From NCBI GenBank assembly GCA_947457095.1, contig CANGUK010000005.1, positions 1-52,204 on the forward strand: a DNA stretch of 52,204 nt, in the 5' to 3' direction. The notes beneath the pieces are model-generated. The model made no database searches. It saw only the letters and a program-made list of their open reading frames with translations, and had not been told where the DNA came from. Source of the stretch: Cyclobacteriaceae bacterium. Lineage in GTDB: Bacteria > Bacteroidota > Bacteroidia > Cytophagales > Cyclobacteriaceae. Shown here piece after piece: positions 26,855 through 34,909 of this stretch. The stretch's first letter is position 1; every line of letters begins with the position of its first letter. The position numbers and the translations under genes were made by a program.

Positions 26855-28285
26855 TTAATTTAAAGTTAAGCCACTTAAATACTGGCTAAATGCATACAAC
26901 TCCCTTTCTTTGAAGGAGTTGGAAATTACTTGAAGCCCTATTGGCATTCCAGAGTCGTCCTTTCCGTTAGGAAGGGAAATTGCAGGTACACCCGATACGG
27001 AGGCCTGCACGGTAAATAAATCTTCCAAATACATAGACACCGGGTCATCCCCATGTTCCCCAAATCGAAAAGCGGTAGTAGGGGTAGTTGGAAGCAAAAG
27101 ATAGTCAAAATCTGTTAATAATTTCTCAGTGACTTCTTTAATGATGCGTCGAACTTTTTGAGCCTTAGTGAAATAGGCGTCGAAATAGCTGGCAGAAAGC
27201 ACGAATGTTCCTAGCATAATTCTTCGTTTGACTTCCTCACCAAAACCTTCGCTTCGACTATCCTTGTAGAGTTGCTCTAGATTTTGTGCATGGGGAGCTC
27301 GAAAGCCATAGTTTACCCCATCAAACCGGGATAGATTGGCGCTGGCCTCTGCTGTGGTGAGAATGTAATAGGTAGGGAGGACGTACTTTAAGAGTGGAAA
27401 TTCTACTTCTAGAACCTCGTGGCCTTCCTTTTTTAAGCGTTCGATTACTGCGAGGGTATTGCGTTTGATTTCGGGTTGTAAAGTAGGTGCATGCAAGGCC
27501 TCCTTCAACACGGCCACCTTTACTGATTTAGATGGAAAAGATAGGGTGCTGTACTGCTCTACCGCTATTTGGGAAGAGGTACTGTCATTTGGATCATAGC
27601 CCGCCATCACCTCGAGCACCCGTGCATTATCGCGAATATTAGATGAAAAAACCCCAATGGTATCGAATGAGGACGCGTAGGCAATCAGACCCCAACGCGA
27701 AACTCGGGAATAGGAAGGCTTCATCCCAATCACTCCGGTAAATGCTGCTGGCTGACGCACAGATCCACCTGTATCCGTTCCTAAGGAAACGGTACATAAA
27801 TTGGCTTGAACTGCTACCGCTGATCCACCTGAGGATCCCCCAGGCACTCGAGTTGGGTCCAGCTCTTGAAATACTTTACCATGAATTGAATGCTCATTTG
27901 AGCTACCCATGCCAAATTCATCGCAATTAAGTCTTCCAATGATAATGGCATCTTCATCCAAGAGTCGCTGTACTGCGGTTGCAGTAAATTGCGCGATGTA
28001 GCCTTCTAGGATTTTTGAACCTGCAGTGCAGGCATGTCCCTCGTAGTTGAGGATGTCTTTGATACCAATGACCATCCCAGCAAGTTTTCCTGCTGTGCCA
28101 TTGGCGATTTTTAGATCCACTTCAGCAGCTTTTTCAAGTGCGGAATGGGCATAAACTTCGACGAAGGCGTTGAGATGCGCCTTCGTCTGAATATTTTGTA
28201 GGTAATAGGTTACAATCGATCGACAATCACTATCCCTATTTTTAAGGGCAAATTGGATTTCGTCGAAGGAACGATACTTTTCCAA
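26855..28285 (-). CDS. gatA: Asp-tRNA(Asn)/Glu-tRNA(Gln) amidotransferase subunit A
   Basis: A 476-residue amidase-signature glutaminase subunit of GatCAB, which supplies ammonia to convert Glu-tRNA(Gln) or Asp-tRNA(Asn) to the amidated form. The Ser-cisSer-Lys triad is visible: Lys76 (GIKDILNYEG), Ser151 in PGGSSGGSAVAV and nucleophile Ser175 in GTDTGGSVRQPA. Spacing agrees with characterised GatA. Length is normal. gatB and gatC are elsewhere, as is common. It lies 18 bp after tatA. Confidence 0.94.
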   Translation of the reverse strand: MEKYRSFDEIQFALKNRDSDCRSIVTYYLQNIQTKAHLNAFVEVYAHSALEKAAEVDLKIANGTAGKLAGMVIGIKDILNYEGHACTAGSKILEGYIAQFTATAVQRLLDEDAIIIGRLNCDEFGMGSSNEHSIHGKVFQELDPTRVPGGSSGGSAVAVQANLCTVSLGTDTGGSVRQPAAFTGVIGMKPSYSRVSRWGLIAYASSFDTIGVFSSNIRDNARVLEVMAGYDPNDSTSSQIAVEQYSTLSFPSKSVKVAVLKEALHAPTLQPEIKRNTLAVIERLKKEGHEVLEVEFPLLKYVLPTYYILTTAEASANLSRFDGVNYGFRAPHAQNLEQLYKDSRSEGFGEEVKRRIMLGTFVLSASYFDAYFTKAQKVRRIIKEVTEKLLTDFDYLLLPTTPTTAFRFGEHGDDPVSMYLEDLFTVQASVSGVPAISLPNGKDDSGMPIGLQVISNSFKERELYAFSQYLSGLTLN

Positions 28286-28303
28286 AAGAATAGAACTAGA
28301 AAA

Positions 28304-28501
28304 TTACTTTTTCTTGTCTTTCATTCCCTCTTCGAGGTCATTTTGGATGTCCTTGGTCGCGTCTTTGAATTCACGGATACCACGTCCAAGTCCACGAGCT
28401 AATTCAGGGATTCGTTTAGCACCAAACAAAAGGAGAATCACAAGAATGATCAAAATCAACGAACCTCCCCCAATATTTTGAAGAAAACCTAATGTAGTCA
28501 T
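28304..28501 (-). CDS. tatA: Twin-arginine translocase subunit TatA/E
   Basis: A 65-residue TatA: one N-terminal membrane helix (SLILIILVILLLFGA), the FGxKRIPELARGLGRGIREFK hinge and amphipathic helix, and a charged tail ending MKDKKK. TatA oligomers form the conduit for folded proteins recruited by TatC, which is not in this window. It has its own good promoter 28 bp upstream, so it may start an internal transcript covering gatA and downstream genes. Confidence 0.95.
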   Translation of the reverse strand: MTTLGFLQNIGGGSLILIILVILLLFGAKRIPELARGLGRGIREFKDATKDIQNDLEEGMKDKKK

Positions 28502-28528
28502 AATGCTGTGCGTTTAAAGATAGAGATA

Positions 28529-28559
28529 CAAAGATACAAGTATCAGCCGCTTACCCAAG
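28529..28559 (-). promoter_or_regulatory. Predicted promoter for tatA
   Basis: On the minus strand TATCTTTG (28536-28529) matches the Bacteroidota -7 element TAnnTTTG exactly. CTTG (28559-28556) lies 19 bp upstream, one base off the -33 TTTG. The expected start is about 20 nt before the tatA ATG. Confidence 0.6.
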
Positions 28560-28609
28560 GAGATTGGCTATTGATGTGTATCTTTTTTATGAATGTAAGA
28601 TTTTTTAAC

Positions 28610-29848
28610 CTATTTGGCAGTAATCCAGGTTGCAGGGTCCATGATTTGTAATCCTTTCCAAGTTTGGAAGTGGACCTCGGCTATACCATCCGCATTGGTA
28701 GCCACTTGTCCAATAGCAGTTTTTGCTTTGACAGTTTGGCCATTGCTCACTGATATCGACTTTAGTCTGCTGTACATGGTGAAGTACTCCCCATGCTTGA
28801 TGATGATGGTATTTCCATACCCAGGAATTGTAGTGATTTTGGTCACTACTCCATCAAAAACAGCGCGCACGCTTGCGTTGGGCTGAGTTCGGATATCGAT
28901 ACCATCACTATCGAGTGTGATTCCCTTCAAAGATGGGTGCGGATAGGTACCATAGCCCTGGGAGACGATACCCTGCTCTACTGGCCAAGGGAGCTTGCCC
29001 TTATTGCCAGCAAAGGAACTCGATAATGCCGCAGCCTCTGGAGTCATCGGCATACTGGTGCCGGCCTTTTTGGTACTGGTACTATTTTCCTTTTTGGAGG
29101 CAGTTTCAGCAGCCCGAATTTCAGCTTCGATTGCTGCCTTAATCATCCGGTTCAATTGCTCTTGCTGCTTCTTGGTAGCAGTGATTTGTTTTTGAATATC
29201 CCGTTCTTTCTTAGAAAGTGTATTCACTAGGCCTTGCTGCTCTTTGCGCATGACCTCGAGTTTCTGTTTTTCGGTTTTTTCTTCCACCAACACTACCTCC
29301 TTGTCTACCTTTCGCTCATCGAGCTGAATGCGTTGGTTGGCAAGTTCTATAGAGAGTTTTTCAATTTGCTCGGCCTGTTTTTTTCTACTTTCTGTGTACT
29401 GTTTGAGGTATTTCAAACGCATGTACAGCTGATTGAAATTGCTAGAACTGAATACAAATGCCACAATCGAAAGCCCTCTATTCAATTTGGAAGAGTTGTA
29501 AATCATGCGCGAGTATTCCGCTTTCAAATCGATCAGTTGCCTTTCTAAGCCTGCAATTTTATTCTCAATTTCCAGGATTTCGTTGGATAGTAAGCCCACC
29601 TCTCGATCCAAGGTATTGACTAAGCGATTTTGACTCTGAAACTGGCTGGTGATTGCATTCAGCTGTCCAATGGATGTTTTTTTGGTGGCTGACGTTTGTT
29701 TGAGAATGGCATCAAATTCTTTCAAACGGGCCTGAATTGCTACCTTATCTTTCTCCAATTGCTCACGAGATTTGGTGGACTGTGCAAGCGCCACATTCGA
29801 GAGAAGTAGGATGTAAAAAAGCAAAAGCAGACTCGTAAATCTTTTCAT
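28610..29848 (-). CDS. EnvC-like murein hydrolase activator (M23/LytM, degenerate)
   Basis: About 412 residues from the ATG at 29848 (MKRFTSLLLLF); this start gives a clean signal peptide ending VALAQ, unlike an upstream extension into the previous gene. Residues about 25-240 are long coiled coils. A C-terminal LytM domain begins about LPWPVEQGIVSQGYG. Of the four usual zinc ligands, the first His is Ser in LDSDGIDI and the first His of the HxH pair is Glu in AEVHFQTWKG, so the domain is probably not catalytic. This matches EnvC, which activates cell-division amidases. It starts 5 bp after the DUF4292 gene. Confidence 0.9.
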   Translation of the reverse strand: MKRFTSLLLLFYILLLSNVALAQSTKSREQLEKDKVAIQARLKEFDAILKQTSATKKTSIGQLNAITSQFQSQNRLVNTLDREVGLLSNEILEIENKIAGLERQLIDLKAEYSRMIYNSSKLNRGLSIVAFVFSSSNFNQLYMRLKYLKQYTESRKKQAEQIEKLSIELANQRIQLDERKVDKEVVLVEEKTEKQKLEVMRKEQQGLVNTLSKKERDIQKQITATKKQQEQLNRMIKAAIEAEIRAAETASKKENSTSTKKAGTSMPMTPEAAALSSSFAGNKGKLPWPVEQGIVSQGYGTYPHPSLKGITLDSDGIDIRTQPNASVRAVFDGVVTKITTIPGYGNTIIIKHGEYFTMYSRLKSISVSNGQTVKAKTAIGQVATNADGIAEVHFQTWKGLQIMDPATWITAK

Positions 29849-29853
29849 AGGAA

Positions 29854-30591
29854 TTAAAATCGGAAAGGGAAGGTTAAAGGACCTGCTTGAGGATCTAAGG
29901 TAGTCCAAGTGATGTAAATCCTAAAATTTTGAGCTACTTCTGGTGCCTCAAAAGCAACTTTAACTAAAACCTCCGCAGGGAAGACTTGCTCTTCGTATTT
30001 TTGGTAATCAGGAAAACTAGCCAGAAGTGATCCTTTCCCAGCAATAGAGGTACTCGAGAGCTCAGAGACTTTACCATGCCGGGTATCAATTTTACTAAAG
30101 TACCGGACCTGCTCACGAACTTGCGTTAGTTCGAATTTTTTTCCAACCCGAACTAGACGATCTTCATAGCTGGCAGGATAGGGGCTATCTCCCCAAAGTA
30201 TGTTTTGAAATAAATCCAAGGTCAATTTAATGCCAAATCGCTGTTCAAACTCCACATAGCTCAGATTGATGTCCTCAGCCCCCATTCGATTTAGGATTTG
30301 AATTTTCTTCTCACTCAGCAATCCGCGTATAGCCTCTACTCCCAGGCCAGGAGAAAGCGAAAACCAAATTAGGCTGTCTTTTTTTGCACGCAACTGCAGG
30401 GTTCCGCGAGTAATCTTGCCCGAATCTTCCTCTAGCACCAGTTTGGCTTTGGCTTGCAAATAGTCATACTGCGTCGTGCGAGGGGTAAAGGATTCCATTT
30501 CTTCACCCCCAATTTGGGTAGTGACTTTTTGAGCGCATCCCCAGCTCAAGAAGACAAGCATCAATCCTGCAACTAGTCGCACTTTAATCAT
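29854..30591 (-). CDS. DUF4292 family lipoprotein, possibly LolB-like
   Basis: About 245 residues from the ATG at 30591; it has a lipoprotein signal peptide MIKVRLVAGLMLVFLSWGCA with lipobox Cys at about 19. The remaining sequence is beta-rich: RGTLQLRAKKDSLIWFSLSP, then GVEAIRGLLSEKKIQILNR and a FQNILWGDSPYP segment. The layout (lipid-anchored, beta-strands, central helices) recalls the LolA/LolB half-barrel that carries lipoproteins, but this is an inference without a search. The first 8 bases overlap the end of the TPR gene; an in-frame extension to 30675 would lie inside that gene and lacks a signal peptide at its start. Confidence 0.82.
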   Translation of the reverse strand: MIKVRLVAGLMLVFLSWGCAQKVTTQIGGEEMESFTPRTTQYDYLQAKAKLVLEEDSGKITRGTLQLRAKKDSLIWFSLSPGLGVEAIRGLLSEKKIQILNRMGAEDINLSYVEFEQRFGIKLTLDLFQNILWGDSPYPASYEDRLVRVGKKFELTQVREQVRYFSKIDTRHGKVSELSSTSIAGKGSLLASFPDYQKYEEQVFPAEVLVKVAFEAPEVAQNFRIYITWTTLDPQAGPLTFPFRF

Positions 30592-32311
30592 GAAGTTGTC
30601 GATCTTTAATTTTTTGTGCGAGCTCATCTGAGCCTTCTGGGCTTTCCTTTGCTTTTTTCCACCAAGATACCGCATCCTCTACCTTTCCTAGGCGAAATAA
30701 AATATCTCCATAGTGTTCCATCAGCACACCACTGGGTTCCTTCTCAAACTTCAATGCTTCTTCTAGATAAGTAGCTGCTTCTGCATAACGATTGAGTTGA
30801 TACAAAACCCAAGCCAAGGTGTCTAGGTAGGTTCCATTTTTTGGATGCTTTTTCACCACCCGCTGGGCCATCTCCAAGGCCTTGGCTAAGTCCTGTTTGG
30901 CTAGCGAAAGGAAATAAGCATAATTATTCAATACCTGCTCGTCATTTGGATTGAGAGCAAGAGCTTTGTCAAAATTTGAAAAGGCAGCAACTTGATCACC
31001 AAGTTGGTAAAGACTGTTCCCCATGGTGCTGTAGGCTACCTGGGCCAATTGAGGATTCTTTTCTTTATTCAGCCTTAGGGCTGTTTCAAGGGCTTGTACG
31101 GCTACCGAATCTTTCTTCTGTGCTGAGAGGAGTACCCCTTCATAAAACCAAAATTCGGCGCTTTCTGGAAACTCTTCAATTGCGATCCTGGTATAACTTG
31201 CTACTTCCTCGTAATTGGTGCTCGTCTCGAAGGAGTTGACGATCACCTCCTCCAGAAGTCTTTCGTTTTTGGGCTGAATTGCCAAGGATTTCTTGTAAAA
31301 TTCAAGTGCTTCACCCAACTTATTCCCCGCTTTTCTTCGGTTGCCCATGGCTTCCAATACACTGGCATCGGCAGGATGCATTTCAGTAAATAAGACTTCT
31401 AGGCTGTCGAGCAATTTTTCCCGTTCAGTGGTTTTTAACTCTTGCAACAAGCCTTGAAAGGTGCTAGCCTTGGAAGAAGTAGCGAGGTCTGGACTAGCCA
31501 TGGCCTCTAGTAAATAGGTGTTGGCAAGAGAAACTTGCCCCTTTTCTCCGTAGAGGGAGAAGGCTGCAAGCTGAAGTTCAGGCTGGTTGGGGTATTTGTT
31601 GATTTCAGCGCTGACCAATTCAATGGCTTGATCCAACTTGGCATTGTTGTACAGAATCTCGACCAGTGAAAGCACATAGGTCGGATTTCCAGGAAAGGAG
31701 GAGATTAATTTTTCGCCTTCCTCCACCGCTTTGGAGAGTTGGTCTTTGCGTAGGTAAATGCGTTGTTTTTGGACGGTAAACGGTTCGCGTACCCCATAGT
31801 AGGCTTCTGCACGATCCAGGGCTACCAAGGCCTTGTCAAACTCATTGGCATTCAAGTAAATTGATGCCAACTCCAAGTTGTATTGCTGGTTTTTGGTAGA
31901 TCCCGTGGTCAATTTTTCCAGCAGCGCTGCCGCCTCCAAGGGTTTATTCAAACTGGTGTAAATCTCTGATACCAGCAAGACATAGAACAAATTTTCAGGA
32001 TCTCCAGTTACTGCTTGCTGAGCAAAGGAAAGTGCTTTATCGGCCTGGTTATTTTTTAAAAGGACCTCTCCCAATTTGAAAGAGATTGCAGGCTCCTCTG
32101 GAGCAAACTCTCGTGCTTTTGCCAAGTACTGGTAAGCTTTTTCCAAATCACCCAAGGCAAATGCTTTTTCTCCTTCAATAAAAAAACGACTTGCATTTGC
32201 TTTCTGTTCTTGTGCTTTAAGTTCCTTTTTAGACAGTGAACCCTGTGGAAATCCTGCAATTGGACCCAGAAAAAAGAAGCAAAGAAGAAGAAAAATGGGG
32301 GTAACTCTCAC
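30584..32311 (-). CDS. Secreted tetratricopeptide-repeat protein
   Basis: About 575 residues of tandem TPR motifs (for example ALGDLEKAYQYLAKAREFAPE, then later AFSNFDKALALNPNDEQVLNNYAYF and YAEAATYLEEALKFEKEPSG). I chose the GTG at 32311, which yields a signal peptide MRVTPIFLLLCFFFLGPIAG. The open frame continues upstream to 32683 but that part lies over the flippase gene on the same strand, is rich in Cys and Trp, and lacks homology-like character. A candidate -7 promoter element sits about 30 bp upstream of this GTG. TPR proteins scaffold complexes; the partner is unknown. Co-transcribed with the DUF4292 and EnvC-like genes, suggesting an envelope role. Confidence 0.86.
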   Translation of the reverse strand: MRVTPIFLLLCFFFLGPIAGFPQGSLSKKELKAQEQKANASRFFIEGEKAFALGDLEKAYQYLAKAREFAPEEPAISFKLGEVLLKNNQADKALSFAQQAVTGDPENLFYVLLVSEIYTSLNKPLEAAALLEKLTTGSTKNQQYNLELASIYLNANEFDKALVALDRAEAYYGVREPFTVQKQRIYLRKDQLSKAVEEGEKLISSFPGNPTYVLSLVEILYNNAKLDQAIELVSAEINKYPNQPELQLAAFSLYGEKGQVSLANTYLLEAMASPDLATSSKASTFQGLLQELKTTEREKLLDSLEVLFTEMHPADASVLEAMGNRRKAGNKLGEALEFYKKSLAIQPKNERLLEEVIVNSFETSTNYEEVASYTRIAIEEFPESAEFWFYEGVLLSAQKKDSVAVQALETALRLNKEKNPQLAQVAYSTMGNSLYQLGDQVAAFSNFDKALALNPNDEQVLNNYAYFLSLAKQDLAKALEMAQRVVKKHPKNGTYLDTLAWVLYQLNRYAEAATYLEEALKFEKEPSGVLMEHYGDILFRLGKVEDAVSWWKKAKESPEGSDELAQKIKDRQLHD

Positions 32312-32339
32312 TGATGGATGGGATTTCAAATCATCTATA

Positions 32340-32347
32340 CAAACATA
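32340..32347 (-). promoter_or_regulatory. Candidate -7 element upstream of the TPR gene
   Basis: TATGTTTG on the minus strand matches TAnnTTTG exactly, 29 bp before the GTG start. No -33 TTTG stands at the expected 19-21 bp, so this is weak. It lies in the 86-bp gap after the flippase gene. Confidence 0.35.
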
Positions 32348-32397
32348 GTGCCTTTTCCTCAATTTGACTGAAGAAAAGGGGGGTATCCCTGGCTTAT

Positions 32398-33897
32398 TTA
32401 GGATTTTTTGGCAAGAAGGGATCTGAAAAAGGCACGCTCTCCAAAAAAGACTACGGTGAGAAATAAAAGAGCACCCGAATTTTTTAGGATAAAATCCAAA
32501 CCTGCTGTTCCAGTTTCCATAAAGTACCCTGCATAGCTCAATGCAAATGCAAGAATTAAATAGCCAAGACCACGGGTAGTTTGGTAGGGAACAGGGTAGT
32601 ATTTCTGCCCATAGAAATAACAGACTCCTGTCATTACCAAGTAACAGGCTACAGTACTTACAGCTGCACCCATGAATCCCCATATTGGAACCAATAGGGC
32701 AATTCCCGCCACACTAACTAAGGCTCCAACGAATGTAATCCAGAAACTGTAGTTGGTCTTATCCGTCAATTTAAACCAGATGGATAAGTTGAAATAAATT
32801 CCCAACAGTAAGTAACCCAACAACAACATTGGGACGATGGAAAACCCGATTCGGTAGGCGTCCCCCTTGAGGAAAAGTGGCCCAATCCAGTGTAAATTGA
32901 CCGAAATCAGGATCATCAACAGGGCACAAAATAGGATAAACCCATGCATGACTTTTGCATAGAGTTGAGGAGAGTCATTTTCTTTGGATTCCCTGAAAAA
33001 GAAGGGTTCCGCAGCATACTTAAAGGCTTGAATCACCAAGTTCATAAGAATGGCCAACTTGAAATTGGCCCCAAAAATACCAGCCGCCTCTCGAGAATTA
33101 AGCCCAGGGTAATAGTTGGTAGGCAATACATACTCAAAAAGCAGTCGAGAAATAAGTTCGTTGGTCACCCCAGCCAATCCCATAAAAAGCAGTGGGAGTG
33201 AATAGGTCCACATGGGTTGTAGGATTTTTTTCTCCAAACGGAAAGAAAAGAAGCCAGCACTCCACCAGACAAGTGGGATGATTAAGCCATTGGCTATCAA
33301 GTTGGAAAGGAGGATGTATTCTACACCCCAGCCCGATTGATAACCCATAAATCCTGCTGGAAGAACACCGCTCTGAATCCATCCAGGAATCCAAATCAGC
33401 AGAAGCAGGTTGAAAAAAACATTTAGCAGAATGTTGATCAATTTCGCCCCTGCGAAAGTTTTGGCCTTGTTGTCTAACCTGAGTTTGGCAAATGGGATGG
33501 CCAGTACCGCATCAAAAGCGAGCAGAAGTGCAGTCCACTGGAACAAATAAGCTTGACCGGGGTAGTCCATCCATTCTGCCAAAAGCGGTGCGGCGAGGTA
33601 GACTCCTGATCCCAACACAAGGCTGGATAAGACTAGTAGGGTTTGGGTATTGTGGTATACTCGCGTTGGATCCTGATTTTTTCCTGTAGAGAATCGGAAA
33701 AAGGCAGTTTCCATCCCATAGGTAAACACGATGTTCAAGAAGCCGATCAACGCATAAATGCCTGTAAAAGCACCCAGGTCTGACTTACTCAGGTACCCGG
33801 TGTAAATGATGATCAGTAAAAAATTGAAGGAGCGCCCTAAAATGCTACTTAGGCCATAAATGGCAGTTTGTCCGGCAAGTTTTTTGAGTGCTCCCAT
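32398..33897 (-). CDS. Polysaccharide flippase (Wzx/MATE-like, MOP superfamily)
   Basis: About 499 residues with roughly 12-14 hydrophobic helices. It begins MGALKKLAGQTAIYGLSSILGR, the standard N-terminus of Bacteroidota oligosaccharide flippases, so I prefer this ATG (33897) over the in-frame GTG at 33912 that abuts the preceding stop. These proteins move lipid-linked sugar units across the inner membrane. The substrate cannot be deduced; the closest sugar enzyme in the window is the glycosyltransferase at 36457, on the opposite strand. It sits right after the crotonase gene. Confidence 0.9.
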   Translation of the reverse strand: MGALKKLAGQTAIYGLSSILGRSFNFLLIIIYTGYLSKSDLGAFTGIYALIGFLNIVFTYGMETAFFRFSTGKNQDPTRVYHNTQTLLVLSSLVLGSGVYLAAPLLAEWMDYPGQAYLFQWTALLLAFDAVLAIPFAKLRLDNKAKTFAGAKLINILLNVFFNLLLLIWIPGWIQSGVLPAGFMGYQSGWGVEYILLSNLIANGLIIPLVWWSAGFFSFRLEKKILQPMWTYSLPLLFMGLAGVTNELISRLLFEYVLPTNYYPGLNSREAAGIFGANFKLAILMNLVIQAFKYAAEPFFFRESKENDSPQLYAKVMHGFILFCALLMILISVNLHWIGPLFLKGDAYRIGFSIVPMLLLGYLLLGIYFNLSIWFKLTDKTNYSFWITFVGALVSVAGIALLVPIWGFMGAAVSTVACYLVMTGVCYFYGQKYYPVPYQTTRGLGYLILAFALSYAGYFMETGTAGLDFILKNSGALLFLTVVFFGERAFFRSLLAKKS

Positions 33898-33912
33898 GGG
33901 TGGCTGGATCAC

Positions 33913-34695
33913 TTACTCCCCACGGAAAACTGGTTTCCGCTTCTCTAAAAATGCAGAGGTGCCTTCCTTGTAGTCTCCAGATTTGACGCAGCGCGCAAAG
34001 GAGTTGGCCTCGGTTTGGTATCCATTTTCCTCGAGGAAAACAGCATTCACACAATCGACCACCATGCCGATGGCAAGAGGGGCTTTGCTCATTATTTTTT
34101 CCAAAATCGACTCTGCAGCTGCGATCGCTTCTTCCTTGGTAGGCAACACATGGTTGACTAGTCCTAAGGTTTTGGCTTCATCGGCACCAATCATGTCTCC
34201 CGTCATCATCAACTCATTGGCCTTGCCTCTGCCCACAAGAAGGGTGAGACGCTGAGTACCTCCATAGCCTGGGATGATGCCAAGATTTACTTCAGGCTGT
34301 CCAAACTTCGCGTTTGCGGTGGCAATGCGCATGTGACAAGCCATGGCCAACTCACAACCACCGCCAAGCGTGTAGCCATTGGTAACTGCTATTACTGGCT
34401 TGTGACAGTTTTCGATCATCGCAAAAATTTCCTGCCCGCTCTCTGCAAATTTCCGTGCATTGACCTCGTTAAGGGAAGCGATTTCGGTGATGTCGGCACC
34501 TGCTACGAAGGCTTTTTCACCTGCTCCAGTGAGGATGACGCCTTTGATGGATTTGTCGTCCATAACCTGATCAAATACCTGCCTTAGTTCTTCTAAGGTG
34601 GCGAGGTTCATGGCATTGAGTTTATCCTCTCGGTTGATGGTGAGGTAGAGGATACCTTGTCGTTCTTCGGTGAGAATATTGACAAATTCAGACAT
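33913..34695 (-). CDS. Enoyl-CoA hydratase/isomerase (crotonase)
   Basis: A 260-residue crotonase. Both acid-base glutamates of enoyl-CoA hydratase are present: Glu115 (GGGCELAMACHMRIA) and Glu135 (FGQPEVNLGIIPGYGGTQRL). The oxyanion-hole segment KAFVAGADI is intact. It would hydrate trans-2-enoyl-CoA (fatty acid or butanoyl metabolism). I chose the ATG at 34695 (MSEFVNILTEER); ATG 34701 is also possible, and starts further up are excluded because a near-perfect promoter lies at 34717-34747. It is first in the long minus-strand block. Confidence 0.93.
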   Translation of the reverse strand: MSEFVNILTEERQGILYLTINREDKLNAMNLATLEELRQVFDQVMDDKSIKGVILTGAGEKAFVAGADITEIASLNEVNARKFAESGQEIFAMIENCHKPVIAVTNGYTLGGGCELAMACHMRIATANAKFGQPEVNLGIIPGYGGTQRLTLLVGRGKANELMMTGDMIGADEAKTLGLVNHVLPTKEEAIAAAESILEKIMSKAPLAIGMVVDCVNAVFLEENGYQTEANSFARCVKSGDYKEGTSAFLEKRKPVFRGE

Positions 34696-34716
34696 AGTCA
34701 TGCGGCATAGTTCAGA

Positions 34717-34747
34717 CAAATATACCTCACCCTCCAACACTACCAAA
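34717..34747 (-). promoter_or_regulatory. Strong Bacteroidota promoter at the head of the minus-strand block
   Basis: On the minus strand the -33 element TTTG (34747-34744) is followed after exactly 19 bp by the -7 element TATATTTG (34724-34717), a full match to TTTG-N19-TAnnTTTG. The transcription start should fall about 15 nt before the crotonase ATG. It is the only full-consensus promoter I found for the block down to tonB. Confidence 0.75.
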
Positions 34748-34863
34748 TTCAAGCTGGGAGAAAATCCTAAATTATCCCTCAAAGCAGCTGAAATCGACTA
34801 TTTTTTATTCATATCATAACGAGAATTTTTGGATCTCGGTACCCATTTGCCAGTGTTTTTTCG

Positions 34864-34871
34864 TACTTTTG
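34864..34871 (+). promoter_or_regulatory. Candidate -7 element for isocitrate dehydrogenase
   Basis: TACTTTTG matches TAnnTTTG exactly, 38 bp before the icd ATG. The nearest TTTG (34846-34849) is only 14 bp upstream, so the -33 is not convincing. Confidence 0.45.
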
Positions 34872-34909
34872 CGGCTCGAATGACAAGAATCTAAACCCAC
34901 ATTTTTCCC

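Noticed and set aside
32312-32683. N-terminal extension of the TPR protein
   Set aside because: It overlaps the end of the flippase gene on the same strand, has odd Cys/Trp-rich composition, and would bury a good signal peptide.
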